DNA of 34,440 nt from Betaproteobacteria bacterium (GTDB lineage: Bacteria > Pseudomonadota > Gammaproteobacteria > Burkholderiales > SG8-41): contig JACPTK010000078.1 of the NCBI GenBank assembly GCA_016192825.1, positions 1-34,440 of the forward strand, in the 5' to 3' direction. Numbering within the stretch: the first letter of the stretch is position 1; every line of letters begins with the position of its first letter. Positions 15,205 to 24,218 of the stretch are shown here, in pieces. A program made the position numbers and the translations under genes. The notes beneath the pieces are model-generated. The model was not told where the DNA came from. It did not search any database and saw only the letters and a list, made by a program, of their open reading frames with translations.

Positions 15205-16728
15205 TCACTCGACAAGCTCGAGGCCGAGATCGAGCTGGGCGCTCGCCGCCTCCATGTCGGTCATCTTCGCGCCGTCGCGCCGCTGGGCCTCCACGCCGTC
15301 GAGGTACTCCTTGGTGATGTCGCCGGTGATGTATACGCCTGAGAAGCACGAGTCCTCGAAGTTGGCGACTTTCGGATTGACGCTGCGCACGTCCTCGCGC
15401 AACGCTTCCAGGTCCTGGTAGATCAGCTCGTCGCATCCGATTTCGCGCGCGATTTCGGCCTCGCTGCGTCCGCAGGCGATCAGCTCCTCGCGCGTGGGCA
15501 TGTCGATGCCGTAGACGTTGGGGTAGCGCACCGGCGGCGCGGCAGAGGCGAAAAACACCTTGCGCGCGCCCGACTCGCGCGCCATCTGCACGATCTCGCG
15601 GCTGGTGTTGCCGCGCACGATGGAGTCATCCACCAGCAGCACGTTCTTGCCGCTGAATTCCATCGCGATCGAGTTGAGCTTCTGGCGCACGGATTTGCGG
15701 CGCATGCCCTGGCCGGGCATGATGAACGTGCGCCCGATGTAGCGGTTCTTGATGAAACCTTCGCGGTAAGGCAGGTTGAGCCGCTTGGAGAGTTCCATCG
15801 CCGCCGGCCGGCTCGAATCCGGGATCGGGATCACCACGTCGATGTCGAGCTGGCGGTACTGGCGCTTGATCTTCTCCGCGAGGCTCTCCCCCATCCGCAG
15901 CCGCGTCTCGTAGACCGAGATGCCGTCGATCACCGAGTCCGGCCGCGCCAGATAGACGAACTCGAAGATGCACGGATTGAGCGAGGGGTCGGGCCCGCAC
16001 TGCCGGCTGTAGAAATTGCCCTCAGGATCGATCAGGATGGCTTCCCCCGGTGCAACATCGCGCACGACCTGGAAGCCGAGGGCGTCGAGCGCCACGCTTT
16101 CGGAGGCGACCATGTACTCGGCGCCCTGCGCGGTCTCGGCGCGCCCGAAGACAAGCGGCCGGATGCCGTGGGCGTCGCGGAAGGCAAGCAACCCGTAGCC
16201 GGCGATCATCGCCACGACGGCGTAGGCGCCGCGGCACCGGCGATAGACGCCGGATGCCGCGGCGAAGATGGTCGCCGGATCGAGCTTGTAGTTGGTGGCG
16301 TTCTCCTGCAGCTCGTGCGCGAGCACGTTGAGCAGCACCTCGGAGTCGGAATTGGTGTTGACGTGCCGCAGGTCCTGGCGGAACAGCTCGTTCTTGAGGT
16401 GCTCGGTGTTGGTCAGATTGCCGTTATGGCCGAGCACGATGCCGAACGGCGAGTTGACGTAGAACGGCTGCGACTCTGCGGCGGACCAGGCCGAACCCGC
16501 CGTGGGGTAGCGCGTGTGGGCAATGCCGGAAAAACCCGCCAACGCGCGCATGTTGCGGGTGCGGAAGACGTCGCGCACCATGCCGGGCCCCTTGTGCATG
16601 TGGAAGGTGGAACCCTCGGCGGTGACGATGCCGGCCGCGTCCTGGCCGCGGTGCTGCAGCACCATCAGCCCGTCGTAGAGCAGCTGGTTGACCGCATTCT
16701 TGGCGACGACCCCGACGATCCCGCACAT
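15205..16728 (-). CDS. purF: Amidophosphoribosyltransferase
   Basis: PurF transfers the glutamine amide to PRPP to give phosphoribosylamine, the first committed step of purine synthesis. The 507-residue protein begins MCGIVGVV, with Cys2 as the glutaminase nucleophile after removal of Met. The glutaminase domain includes HRGQDAAGI, HTRYPTAG and GHNGNLTN. The C-terminal phosphoribosyltransferase domain has VIPIPDSSRPAA and the PRPP loop VLLVDDSIVRGNT. GAGGA precedes the ATG. It starts 19 nt after the cvpA stop, so the two are likely co-transcribed, as in E. coli and Pseudomonas. Confidence 0.97.
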   Translation of the reverse strand: MCGIVGVVAKNAVNQLLYDGLMVLQHRGQDAAGIVTAEGSTFHMHKGPGMVRDVFRTRNMRALAGFSGIAHTRYPTAGSAWSAAESQPFYVNSPFGIVLGHNGNLTNTEHLKNELFRQDLRHVNTNSDSEVLLNVLAHELQENATNYKLDPATIFAAASGVYRRCRGAYAVVAMIAGYGLLAFRDAHGIRPLVFGRAETAQGAEYMVASESVALDALGFQVVRDVAPGEAILIDPEGNFYSRQCGPDPSLNPCIFEFVYLARPDSVIDGISVYETRLRMGESLAEKIKRQYRQLDIDVVIPIPDSSRPAAMELSKRLNLPYREGFIKNRYIGRTFIMPGQGMRRKSVRQKLNSIAMEFSGKNVLLVDDSIVRGNTSREIVQMARESGARKVFFASAAPPVRYPNVYGIDMPTREELIACGRSEAEIAREIGCDELIYQDLEALREDVRSVNPKVANFEDSCFSGVYITGDITKEYLDGVEAQRRDGAKMTDMEAASAQLDLGLELVE

Positions 16729-16747
16729 GACGCGTCCTCAGTGGCTC

Positions 16748-17239
16748 TCAATCATACGTGATGCGTTGCGACAAATCCGCCGGCAGCCACGCCTTGATGC
16801 TCCCGGCGAACGCCTCCAGCGGATCGCTCAATAGCGCATTGCGCCATACGGCCTGGCGGGGCAGCGACGTCAGCCCCGCCAGCAATACGATGATCAGCAC
16901 CACCAGCGCGCCCCGGGCGAGCCCGAACAGCCCCCCCAGCAGCCGGTCCTCCAGGCCGAGACCGGCGCTTTTTACCAGTTTGGAGGCCACCATGGCAAGC
17001 ACGCTCATCGCGATCAGCACCGCGAGGAAAACGCACAGGAAGCCGGCCAGCAGCCTCAGCCCCTCGGTCGGTATCGCCTCCGGCAGCCACTGCGCGGCCA
17101 TGCCCGCCAGCAGGTTCGCGGCGACGAACGCCGCCACCCAGGCGGCGAGCGCCAGTACTTCGCGCGTGAGGCCCCGTATCACGCTAAGCAGAACCGATAA
17201 TCCGACGATGACGAGCACGGCGATGTCGAAAAGCGTCAT
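16748..17239 (-). CDS. cvpA: CvpA family membrane protein
   Basis: This 163-residue inner-membrane protein has four hydrophobic segments and the family's start MTLFDIAVLVIVGLSVLLSVIRGL. Then LTREVLALAAWVAAFVAANL, a middle helix with FLCVFLAVLIAMSVLAMV, and GLGLEDRLLGGLFGLARGALVV follow in the usual order. CvpA was named for colicin V production and is linked to envelope integrity; its molecular role is unclear. Its ATG overlaps the stop of the SPOR-domain gene by 4 bp (ATGA), and purF follows. Confidence 0.93.
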   Translation of the reverse strand: MTLFDIAVLVIVGLSVLLSVIRGLTREVLALAAWVAAFVAANLLAGMAAQWLPEAIPTEGLRLLAGFLCVFLAVLIAMSVLAMVASKLVKSAGLGLEDRLLGGLFGLARGALVVLIIVLLAGLTSLPRQAVWRNALLSDPLEAFAGSIKAWLPADLSQRITYD

Positions 17240-17916
17240 CTCGTGGTGATATTGCCGTTCAGGTTCAGCGCCTTCAGCTGCTCGCGCGCCTTCTCCGCGG
17301 CAGCGCGCGACGCGAACGGTCCCGCCCGCACCCGCGTCACGTCACCCTTCGAGGTCTTGACCACCTCGGTGTAGGACCGGATGCCGGCGGCGGCAATCTG
17401 GCCCTGGATCTGCTTGGCCCTTTCGGCGTCGGCGAGCGCGATCACCTGCACCACGAACTTCCCGAGGGAGCGGGCGGCGGGCTTGGCCGTTCTCGCCGCA
17501 GGCGCGGCCGGCTCCTTGGCTGAAGCGGCCGTCACCGGTTTTACCGGCTCTGCGATCGCTGACTTCTCGACCGATTTGGAGGCTTCTTGCGAAGGCGCAA
17601 TCCGGGCCGGTGCGGCAGCCACGGCGGCGACCTTCCCGGCCTCGTCCGATGGCATGGCCGCCGGTTTGCCTTGCGGCAGCGTCGGGGCGGGTTTGGCGGC
17701 CGGCGCCGCAACTGGCGGCACGACCTTGGGGGCGAAGAGGCCCGAGCCGGGTGATGGAATCTCGACCGAGATGCCCTGGCTGGGAGGCTTGGGCTCCGAG
17801 TCGAGCACCATGGGCAGCACCACCACGATGGCGGTGACCAACACGATGGCGCCGATCAGGCGCCGCCTTGCGCGCCGTCTAAGCTGCAGCTCTTCGTCGC
17901 TGATCGTTCGCGCCAT
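17236..17916 (-). CDS. SPOR domain cell-division protein (DedD-like)
   Basis: This 226-residue protein has a short cytoplasmic N-terminus, one membrane helix at about 16-33 (LIGAIVLVTAIVVVLPMV) and an Ala/Pro/Lys-rich linker at about 60-145. The SPOR domain at about 148-226 begins GKFVVQVIALADAERAKQIQ and includes TRVRAGPFASRAAAEKA. SPOR domains bind septal peptidoglycan with denuded glycan strands. In the gene order folC-X-cvpA-purF the X position is held by dedD in E. coli, so a DedD-like division role is likely; I leave the symbol empty because the linker shows no specific similarity. Confidence 0.9.
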   Translation of the reverse strand: MARTISDEELQLRRRARRRLIGAIVLVTAIVVVLPMVLDSEPKPPSQGISVEIPSPGSGLFAPKVVPPVAAPAAKPAPTLPQGKPAAMPSDEAGKVAAVAAAPARIAPSQEASKSVEKSAIAEPVKPVTAASAKEPAAPAARTAKPAARSLGKFVVQVIALADAERAKQIQGQIAAAGIRSYTEVVKTSKGDVTRVRAGPFASRAAAEKAREQLKALNLNGNITTR

Positions 17917-17974
17917 CTGCCGCCGTCAATTTCTCCGCCCGCGTGCAGAAACGGGCTCTTGGGGCACGTCGGAT

Positions 17975-19258
17975 CTAACCCCTGCCCCGGGACTCCGTCA
18001 GCTGCATCACCGCGGCCACGGTGTAAAACGATCCGAACACCACAATTCTATCATTTTCCGTCGCCATATCACAGGCTTGCGCGTAAGCAGCCGCGACGTC
18101 GTGACACGGAGTGATCGCAATCACACGTGCGAGGATGAGCGCTCGCTCGATCGCGCCGACGTCCGCGCCGCGAGTACCGCCCAGACCGGCTATGAACCAG
18201 TGCGCGACCCGCGACTTCATCGCGTCGATCACGCCCGCGATGTCCTTGTCTTTCAGCATCGCGAAAACGGCGAGCGTGCGACCCGCGCGGCCCATGGCTG
18301 CCAGGCTTGCCGCGAGCGAGCGCGCCGCCTGCGGATTGTGCGCGACGTCGAGGATCACCGCCGGCCGGCCCGGCAGGACCTGGAAGCGGCCCGGAATTTC
18401 CGACCGCAGCAGGCCGGCACGGAGGTCGGTCACGGCGACGGGCAAGCGCTCGCGCAAGCAATCGAGCGCCGCGATCGCCGTGGCCGCATTGCCCAACTGG
18501 CACGTCCCGCGCAGCGCGGGGTACGGCAGGGCGCCGCGCTTGCCGCGCGGCCCCCAGTATTGCCATTCCCTGCCGCGGGGTGTGGCGCCGAAATCGACGC
18601 CGATCCGCAGCAACCGCGCCCCGGTCTCCCGGGCGTGGCGATCGAGGCTGGCCGGAGGCGCGGGATCGCCGCACACGGCCGGTTTGCCGGCGCGGAAAAT
18701 GCCCGCCTTCTCGAAGCCGATCGCCTCGCGGTCTCCCCCGAGGAAATCCACGTGGTCGATGTCCACGGAGGTGATCACCGCGCAGTCCGCGTCGAACACG
18801 TTGACGGCGTCGAGCCGCCCGCCGAGGCCCACCTCCAGCACGGCGGCATCGAGGCGGCTGCGGGCGAGCAACCACATCGCCGCAAGCGTTCCCATCTCGA
18901 AATACGTCAACGGAACGGCGCCGCGGGCCCGCTCGACGGCCGTGAACGCCCGCACGAGATCGGCGTTGGACGCCTCGGTGCGCGAGACGCGCACCCGCTC
19001 GTTGTAGCGCAGCAGATGCGGCGAGGTATAGCAGCCGACCCGGTAGCCCGCAAGATGCAGGATGCCCTCCAGCATCGCGCACACCGAACCCTTGCCATTG
19101 GTCCCGCCGACCGTGATGAGCGGGAAGGCCGGCGCCAGCCCAAGCGCCCGCTTCACCCGTTGCACGCGCTCCAGCCCCAGCGCGATCGCCTGCGGGTGCA
19201 GCCGCTCGATGTACGCCAGCCAGTCCGCGAGCGAGCCCGGCTCCTTACCAGCGGTCAC
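17975..19258 (-). CDS. folC: Dihydrofolate synthase / folylpolyglutamate synthase
   Basis: FolC adds glutamate to dihydropteroate and further glutamates to folates in the cytoplasm. The 427-residue protein has the Mur-ligase-type P-loop ITVGGTNGKGSVCAML (48-63), GYYTSPHLL-like GCYTSPHLL, YFEMGTLAAMWLLA, EVGLGGRLDAVN, SVDIDHVDFLG and a C-terminal ligase domain with ILDVAHNPQAA. The start is uncertain: GTG at 19258 is part of a 7-bp repeat array and has no clear ribosome site. No closer Met or Val before GSLADWLAYIERLHP looks better. It lies 58 bp upstream of the SPOR gene. Confidence 0.95.
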   Translation of the reverse strand: MTAGKEPGSLADWLAYIERLHPQAIALGLERVQRVKRALGLAPAFPLITVGGTNGKGSVCAMLEGILHLAGYRVGCYTSPHLLRYNERVRVSRTEASNADLVRAFTAVERARGAVPLTYFEMGTLAAMWLLARSRLDAAVLEVGLGGRLDAVNVFDADCAVITSVDIDHVDFLGGDREAIGFEKAGIFRAGKPAVCGDPAPPASLDRHARETGARLLRIGVDFGATPRGREWQYWGPRGKRGALPYPALRGTCQLGNAATAIAALDCLRERLPVAVTDLRAGLLRSEIPGRFQVLPGRPAVILDVAHNPQAARSLAASLAAMGRAGRTLAVFAMLKDKDIAGVIDAMKSRVAHWFIAGLGGTRGADVGAIERALILARVIAITPCHDVAAAYAQACDMATENDRIVVFGSFYTVAAVMQLTESRGRG

Positions 19259-19289
19259 GACTCACGACTCACGATTCACGACTCACGGA
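19255..19289. repeat. Array of five 7-bp units overlapping the folC start
   Basis: The units are TCACGAC, TCACGAC, TCACGAT, TCACGAC and TCACGGA in perfect phase. The folC GTG start (19256-19258) is taken from the first unit. A separate 8-bp hairpin (GGGTCGCG 19295-19302 with CGCGACCC 19307-19314) follows. With the element at 19321-19580, this accounts for the whole 318-bp folC-accD gap; I see no gene there. Confidence 0.85.
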
Positions 19290-19320
19290 GAGGAGGGTCG
19301 CGATTTCGCGACCCGGCGTT

Positions 19321-19580
19321 CTAGCAGTGTGTCGGACCTTGGGTTCCGCACGGGTTTTCGCAGGCCACCGCCATCCTGATCTGCGGTGCCGGCGGGCGAC
19401 ACACCGCTGAATGGAACGACCGGTTAGAATGGGTTGCAGTCAACCGCAACGGCTTCGGTACGTTGGATAATCAGGGCATATAAATACCCCATTTCAGCCT
19501 GTCGGCTCCGCGCTACCCAGGATCGACTACCCATGCGTTCACACCGACTTTTCATGGCACCCAGTTCGACAGGCTGCTAG
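19321..19580. repeat. CTAG-bounded palindromic element (260 bp) at the 3' end of accD
   Basis: The left end reads CTAGCAGTGTGTCGG and the right end CGACAGGCTGCTAG, the same termini as the element at 28107-28317. Each end can fold: AGCAGTGTGTCG (19323-19334) pairs with CGACACACCGCT (19397-19408, one mismatch), and CAGCCTGTCG (19495-19504) pairs perfectly with CGACAGGCTG (19567-19576). The right CTAG supplies the TAG stop of accD (19577-19579). No coding capacity is visible. Confidence 0.7.
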
Positions 19581-20443
19581 GCCGCCGGCGGCAGCTTGAG
19601 CAGCATCGTCAGCAGGCCGGCGAGCCGGTCGCGCATCTCGCGGCGGTCCACGATCAGGTCGACCGCGCCGTGCTTGACCAGGAACTCGGAGCGCTGGAAC
19701 CCCTCCGGCAGCGTCTCGCGCACGGTCTGCTCGATGACCCGCGGGCCGGCAAAGCCGATGAGAGCGCCCGGTTCCGCGATCACGATGTCGCCGATCATGG
19801 CGAAGCTCGCCGATACCCCGCCCATCGTGGGATCGGTCAGCACGGTGAGGAACGGCAGGCGGTCGCGGTCGAGCTGGGTCAGCGCGGCGCAGGTCTTGGC
19901 CATCTGCATGAGCGAAAGCAGGCCCTCCTGCATGCGCGCGCCGCCGCTCGCGGTAATGCAGAGATAGGGCAGCCGCTGCTCGACGCAGACCTGGACGCCG
20001 CGCACGAAACGCTCACCCACCACCGAGCCCATCGAGCCGCCGAGAAAGCCGAACTCGAAGGCGGCCGCCACCACCGGGATCGTCTTGATCGACCCCTGCA
20101 TCACGACCAGCGCGTCCTCCTCGGAAGTCTCGTTGCGCGCTTCCTCCAGCCGCTCGGTGTAGCGCCGGCTGTCCTTGAACTTGAGGGTGTCGACCGGCGC
20201 GACCTCGGCGCCGATCTCGTAGCGTCCCTCCCGGTCGAGCAGGCAGTCGAGCCGCTCGCGCGCCGAGATGCGGATGTGATGCGAGCACTTGGGACAGACG
20301 TAGAGGTTCTTCTCGAGGTCCGCGCGGTAGAGCACCGCCTCGCACGATTCGCACTTGCTCCACAACCCCTCCGGCACGACCTTCCGGGGGCTGCCGGCGT
20401 CGCGCTTGATCTTGGGCGGGAGCAGCTTCTGGAGCCAGCTCAT
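19577..20443 (-). CDS. accD: Acetyl-CoA carboxylase carboxyltransferase subunit beta
   Basis: AccD with AccA moves the carboxyl group from biotin to acetyl-CoA, giving malonyl-CoA for fatty acid synthesis. The 288-residue protein starts [15 protein letters not shown] and has the zinc ribbon Cys31, Cys34, Cys50 and Cys53 (CESCEAV and CPKC). The crotonase-like domain includes [40 protein letters not shown] and [18 protein letters not shown]. The length is normal. It lies 58 bp downstream of trpA, the usual betaproteobacterial neighbour. Its stop codon TAG belongs to the end of the CTAG-bounded repeat. Confidence 0.97.
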   Translation of the reverse strand: MSWLQKLLPPKIKRDAGSPRKVVPEGLWSKCESCEAVLYRADLEKNLYVCPKCSHHIRISARERLDCLLDREGRYEIGAEVAPVDTLKFKDSRRYTERLEEARNETSEEDALVVMQGSIKTIPVVAAAFEFGFLGGSMGSVVGERFVRGVQVCVEQRLPYLCITASGGARMQEGLLSLMQMAKTCAALTQLDRDRLPFLTVLTDPTMGGVSASFAMIGDIVIAEPGALIGFAGPRVIEQTVRETLPEGFQRSEFLVKHGAVDLIVDRREMRDRLAGLLTMLLKLPPAA

Positions 20444-20501
20444 AAGGCCGCCTCCGCGATCACGGCGGTCAACCGGATGGCATCGTGTCGGCAGCCTTTA
20501 T

Positions 20502-21317
20502 TCATGTCTTGACGGCGGAGAGCTCATCAAGCGCTTCGCGGATGGGAGTCAGAAAACGCATGGCCTCTGAAGTCACCTTGTCTTGCGGCGCCTTCTCCAT
20601 CTGCTGAATCAAGGCGCTACCGATCACTACCGCATCCGATACCGCGGCGATCACCTTGGCGGTCGCCGCATCGCGGATGCCGAAGCCCACGCCTACCGGC
20701 AGCCCCGTGAACCGGCGCACGTGTTGCACTCGCCTCGCGACGTCGGAGAAATCGATATGCGACGCACCGGTCACGCCCCTCAACGAAACGTAGTACAGAT
20801 AGCCGCGGCCAAGCTTCGCAACCTCGCCGAGCCGCTCATCCGTCGTCGTGGGCGAGAGCAGGAATATCGTATCGAGACCGCGCGCGTCGAGCAATTCCAC
20901 CAGCGATTGCGCCTCCTCGGGGGGATAGTCCACCACCAGCACGCCGTCGGCGTCCGCCGCCTTCGCCGCGTCCGCGAATCGCTCCAGGCCCAGCGCCTCG
21001 AACGGGTTGGCGTAGCCGAACACCACCACGGGCGTCGCGCGGTCGGTCCTGCGGAACTCGACGACATGATCCAGCACCCGCTTCAATGATTCGCCGTGCT
21101 TCAACGCCCGCTCGCTCGAGCGCTGGATCACGGGACCGTCGGCCATGGGGTCCGAGAACGGCACCCCCAGCTCGATCACGTCCGCGCCGGCTTTTGCGAG
21201 CGCGTGCATCAGCGGCACCGTGAGTTTCGGGTCAGGGTCGCCGGAGGTGATGAAGGGGATGAGCGCCTTCCTCCCCTGCTTCTTCAGCGCTGCGAAGGTG
21301 GCGGCGATGCGCGACAT
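20502..21317 (-). CDS. trpA: Tryptophan synthase alpha chain
   Basis: TrpA cleaves indole-3-glycerol phosphate to indole and glyceraldehyde 3-phosphate, passing indole to TrpB. The protein has 271 residues from ATG at 21317, starting [19 protein letters not shown]. Catalytic Glu49 and Asp60 lie in [40 protein letters not shown] and VGVGFGIRD follow as phosphate-site and barrel segments. The frame is open for 18 more codons upstream, but those are encoded by the 7-bp repeat array (21325-21359) and are unlike the family. It follows trpB with an 89-bp gap made mostly of repeats. Confidence 0.96.
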   Translation of the reverse strand: MSRIAATFAALKKQGRKALIPFITSGDPDPKLTVPLMHALAKAGADVIELGVPFSDPMADGPVIQRSSERALKHGESLKRVLDHVVEFRRTDRATPVVVFGYANPFEALGLERFADAAKAADADGVLVVDYPPEEAQSLVELLDARGLDTIFLLSPTTTDERLGEVAKLGRGYLYYVSLRGVTGASHIDFSDVARRVQHVRRFTGLPVGVGFGIRDAATAKVIAAVSDAVVIGSALIQQMEKAPQDKVTSEAMRFLTPIREALDELSAVKT

Positions 21318-21324
21318 ATCTACC

Positions 21325-21359
21325 GAGGGACGAGGGATGAGGGATGAGGGATGAGGAAG
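21325..21359. repeat. Array of five 7-bp units just upstream of trpA
   Basis: The units are GAGGGAC, GAGGGAT, GAGGGAT, GAGGGAT and GAGGAAG, in phase. The array ends 8 bp before the trpA start on the minus strand, where it reads ATCCCTC units. It displaces any normal ribosome site, and none is evident. Confidence 0.85.
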
Positions 21360-21389
21360 AACCTTAAACAAACCACCTTGCCCCCCGCC

Positions 21390-21470
21390 TTAGCAGCCCG
21401 TCGGACTTAGGTGTCGGACAGGCTGCTAACAGCAAAACCGCCTGCGGATTTCGAATGAAACCCGGGATAG
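21390..21470. repeat. Partial CTAG-family palindromic element within the trpB 3' end
   Basis: It starts TTAG at 21390 and has a 15-bp stem, AGCAGCCCGTCGGAC (21392-21406) with GTCGGACAGGCTGCT (21413-21427), with two mismatches. ACAGCAAAACCGCC and TGCGGATTTCGAAT-like sequence follow, matching the right part of the 28107-28317 element read in reverse. No second CTAG end is found, so the copy is truncated; its right limit is approximate. The present TrpB stop TAA lies in the hairpin loop. Confidence 0.6.
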
Positions 21471-22729
21471 CGACCCTTATTGCCCTGCAAAAGGCGGACG
21501 AGTAGGCTCGAAATGAAGTTTTCATTGCTTTTTGCCCCCCGCTTGATGCCCGAGCGCTCGGCCACCGTGTGCATGTCCTTGTCGCCGCGGCCGGAGAGGT
21601 TGACCAGCAGGATCTGGTCCTTGCCCATCTTCGGGGCGATCTTCGCGGCGTACGCCAGCGCGTGCGCCGACTCGAGCGCCGGCATGATGCCCTCCAGGCG
21701 GCACAGGTCGTGGAACGCCTGCAACGCTTCCTCGTCGGTCACCGAAACATATTCGGCGCGTCCGCTGTCCTTGAGCCAGGCATGCTCGGGGCCGACCCCG
21801 GGATAGTCGAGCCCCGCCGAAATCGAGTGGGTCTCGAGGATCTGGCCGTTCTCGTCCTGCAGGAGATAGGTGCGGTTGCCGTGCAGCACGCCGGGCTTGC
21901 CTGTGCAGAGCGTGGCCGCGTGCTGGCCGCTTTCGAGCCCGTGGCCCGCGGCCTCGACGCCGATCAGCCGCACGGCTTCGTCCGGGATGTAAGCGTAGAA
22001 GATGCCCATGGCGTTCGATCCACCGCCGACGCAGGCGAGAACGGCATCCGGCTGGCGTCCAGCCAGCTCCGGCATCTGTTCGCGCGCCTCGCGCCCGATT
22101 ACCGACTGGAAATCCCGCACCATCACCGGGTAGGGATGCGGACCCGCCACGGTGCCGATGATGTAGAACGTGTTCTCGACGTGCGTTACCCAGTCGCGCA
22201 TCGCTTCGTTCAATGCGTCCTTCAGCGTCTTCGAGCCGCTCTCGACCGGCACGACGGTCGCGCCGAGCAGTTTCATGCAATAGACGTTCTGTACCTGGCG
22301 CCTGACATCTTCCGTGCCCATGTAAACCACGCATTCCATGCCATAGCGTGCGGCAATCGTGGCGGCCGCCACGCCGTGCATGCCAGCGCCGGTTTCCGCG
22401 ATCACGCGCCGCTTGCCCATGCGCCGCGCCAGCAGCGCCTGGCCGATCACGTTGTTGATCTTGTGCGCGCCGGTATGGTTGAGGTCCTCGCGCTTGAGAT
22501 AGACCTGCGCGCCGCCGAAGCGCTCGGACCAGCGCCGCGCGTGGTAAACCGGGCTCGGGCGGCCGACGTAATGCTTGAGCTCGTGGGCGAATTCCGCCTG
22601 GAATTCTGGGTCGTCACGGTAGCGGGCGTATGCGGCCTTCAGCTCATGCAGCGCCTGGATCAGCGTCTCGGCGACGAACACGCCGCCATACGGCCCGAAA
22701 TGGCCCCTCGCGTCGGGGAGATCATACAT
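21407..22729 (-). CDS. trpB: Tryptophan synthase beta chain, with an atypical C-terminal tail
   Basis: TrpB joins indole and serine to make tryptophan with PLP. From ATG at 22729 it has 440 residues, against about 400 usual. [23 protein letters not shown] is the expected start; [11 protein letters not shown] holds the PLP Lys90, and [16 protein letters not shown] binds the phosphate. The conserved end [21 protein letters not shown] is present near residue 395. After it comes a tail ([19 protein letters not shown] to SSLSDT) unlike the family, whose last part reads through a repeat element. If the six-G run at 21535-21540 had one more G, the frame would end at TGA after KRGGKKQ. The start overlaps trpF by 8 bp, indicating coupling. 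Confidence 0.93.
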   Translation of the reverse strand: MYDLPDARGHFGPYGGVFVAETLIQALHELKAAYARYRDDPEFQAEFAHELKHYVGRPSPVYHARRWSERFGGAQVYLKREDLNHTGAHKINNVIGQALLARRMGKRRVIAETGAGMHGVAAATIAARYGMECVVYMGTEDVRRQVQNVYCMKLLGATVVPVESGSKTLKDALNEAMRDWVTHVENTFYIIGTVAGPHPYPVMVRDFQSVIGREAREQMPELAGRQPDAVLACVGGGSNAMGIFYAYIPDEAVRLIGVEAAGHGLESGQHAATLCTGKPGVLHGNRTYLLQDENGQILETHSISAGLDYPGVGPEHAWLKDSGRAEYVSVTDEEALQAFHDLCRLEGIMPALESAHALAYAAKIAPKMGKDQILLVNLSGRGDKDMHTVAERSGIKRGAKSNENFISSLLVRLLQGNKGRYPGFHSKSAGGFAVSSLSDT

Positions 22730-23345
22730 CAGCACTGCGCACCCCCTTGATGAACGCCGCGATCCTCGCCGCGTCCTTAACGCCCTTCGTGGACTCGACG
22801 CCGCTCGATACATCCACCGCACTCGGCCGCACGCGGCGCACGGCATCCATGACATTCTCCGGGGTCAAGCCGCCTGACAGGATGATCGGCAGCGGCAACC
22901 CGCGTGGAATCAGGCTCCAGTCGAAGGCGGCGCCGCTTCCGCCGTGCAACCCCTCGACGTAGTTATCGAGCAGCAGCGCCTTGGCATCGTGATAATCCCG
23001 TGCGTATTGTAGCAAATCCACCCCCGGTCTCATTCGCACCGCCTTGAGATAAGGCCGGTCGAATTTCCTGCAGAACTCGGGCGTTTCGGCCCCGTGGAAC
23101 TGAAGCAGCTCGACCCGCGCCTCCGCCAGGGTCGCGCGCACGGCTTCCGCCGGCGCATCCACAAACAGACCCACGGTGGTAATGAACGGGGGCAACGCGC
23201 GGATGATCTCAGCGGCGCGCCCTGGCGTGACGCAGCGCGGACTCCTGGCGTAGAACACCAGCCCGATGGCGTGCGCGCCGGCGCGCGCCGCGGCGAGCGC
23301 GTCCTCGACACGCGTGATACCGCAAATCTTGACGGCAGTTGCCAT
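22722..23345 (-). CDS. trpF: Phosphoribosylanthranilate isomerase
   Basis: TrpF isomerises N-(5-phosphoribosyl)anthranilate by an Amadori rearrangement in tryptophan synthesis. The 207-residue barrel protein starts [20 protein letters not shown], with catalytic Cys in KICGITR. Then [38 protein letters not shown] (catalytic Asp), [11 protein letters not shown] and [15 protein letters not shown] follow as expected. It starts 4 nt after the truA stop and overlaps the trpB start by 8 bp. Confidence 0.97.
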   Translation of the reverse strand: MATAVKICGITRVEDALAAARAGAHAIGLVFYARSPRCVTPGRAAEIIRALPPFITTVGLFVDAPAEAVRATLAEARVELLQFHGAETPEFCRKFDRPYLKAVRMRPGVDLLQYARDYHDAKALLLDNYVEGLHGGSGAAFDWSLIPRGLPLPIILSGGLTPENVMDAVRRVRPSAVDVSSGVESTKGVKDAARIAAFIKGVRSADV

Positions 23346-23349
23346 TGCG

Positions 23350-24138
23350 TTAGTAAGTCATGTCACCGAGGGTCGCGCGCGGCGCCTCGGGAAGGCCCCA
23401 CCGCGCGTCGTACACGACGCGCGAGAGATACAGCCCGGCCGCCTCGAACGTGGGCGCCGCGCGTTTGCGATCGCGGCCCGCCAGGACTTCGCCCACCCAT
23501 TCCGGAGCATACTTGCCCTTCCCGACGTAGACCAGGCAACCGACGATGTTGCGCACCATGTGGTGCAGAAACGCGTTGGCCTGAAAATCGAACACCAGAT
23601 AATGGCCGCGGCGCGCAACAGCGAGGCGCTCGAGCCTGCGCACCGGCGAGCGTGCCTGGCATTCCGCGCTGCGAAAGGCGCTGAAATCGTGCTCCCCGAT
23701 CAGCAGCCGTGCCGCCCGCTGCATTTTCTCCAGGTCCAGCGGGACATGAAACCACCCGACCCGGGCGTGGTCCGCCGCGGGCCGCACCGGGTGATTGAGC
23801 AGCAGATAGCGGTAGCATCGCGCGAGCGCCGAGTAGCGCGCGTGGAAGTCCTGCGCCACCTGCCGTGACCAGCTGACCGCACAGGCGGGAGGCAGCAGCG
23901 CGTTGACGCCCCGGACCCAGGCGGTACCGGGCCGCTCCGCGCCGGTGTCGAAATGCACCACCTGGGCAAGCGCGTGCACGCCCGCGTCGGTGCGACCGGC
24001 GCTCACCGTATCGACGGGCGCGCCCGCAACCTCCGCAAGCGCCCGCTCGATGGCGTCCTGCACCGAGCAGCCCTGCGGCTGGGTCTGCCAGCCGCAGAAC
24101 CGGCTGCCGTCGTATTCCACGCCCAGTGCGATTCTCAC
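23350..24138 (-). CDS. truA: tRNA pseudouridine(38-40) synthase
   Basis: TruA makes pseudouridine at positions 38-40 of tRNA anticodon arms. The 262-residue protein begins MRIALGVEYDGSRFCGWQTQ and has the catalytic Asp51 in SAGRTDAGVHA. FHARYSALARCYRY, FSAFRSAECQARSPVR and FLHHMVRNIVGCLVYVGKGK are typical later segments. The start is GTG at 24138. It lies about 80 bp after fimV with a terminator between, so it may be transcribed mainly by read-through or from its own weak promoter. trpF follows almost directly. Confidence 0.96.
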   Translation of the reverse strand: MRIALGVEYDGSRFCGWQTQPQGCSVQDAIERALAEVAGAPVDTVSAGRTDAGVHALAQVVHFDTGAERPGTAWVRGVNALLPPACAVSWSRQVAQDFHARYSALARCYRYLLLNHPVRPAADHARVGWFHVPLDLEKMQRAARLLIGEHDFSAFRSAECQARSPVRRLERLAVARRGHYLVFDFQANAFLHHMVRNIVGCLVYVGKGKYAPEWVGEVLAGRDRKRAAPTFEAAGLYLSRVVYDARWGLPEAPRATLGDMTY

Positions 24139-24163
24139 AATCCTATCCCGCGCCCTTTACCAA

Positions 24164-24197
24164 AAGAAAAACCGCGACAGCTCGCGCTGCCGCGGTT
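24164..24197 (-). terminator. Rho-independent terminator after fimV
   Basis: On the minus strand AACCGCG (24197-24191) pairs with CGCGGTT (24176-24170), extended inside by a GCAGC/GCTGT arm, and TTTTTCTTTT follows. It lies about 25 nt after the fimV stop. Confidence 0.8.
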
Positions 24198-24218
24198 CGA
24201 TCCGTCCGGACCCTGCGG

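Noticed and set aside
19255-19289. CRISPR-like array
   Set aside because: The units are 7 bp and directly adjoining, with no spacers and no cas genes nearby.
21318-21371. N-terminal extension of TrpA by 18 residues
   Set aside because: It is encoded by the 7-bp repeat array, is unlike the family, and ATG at 21317 gives the expected start.
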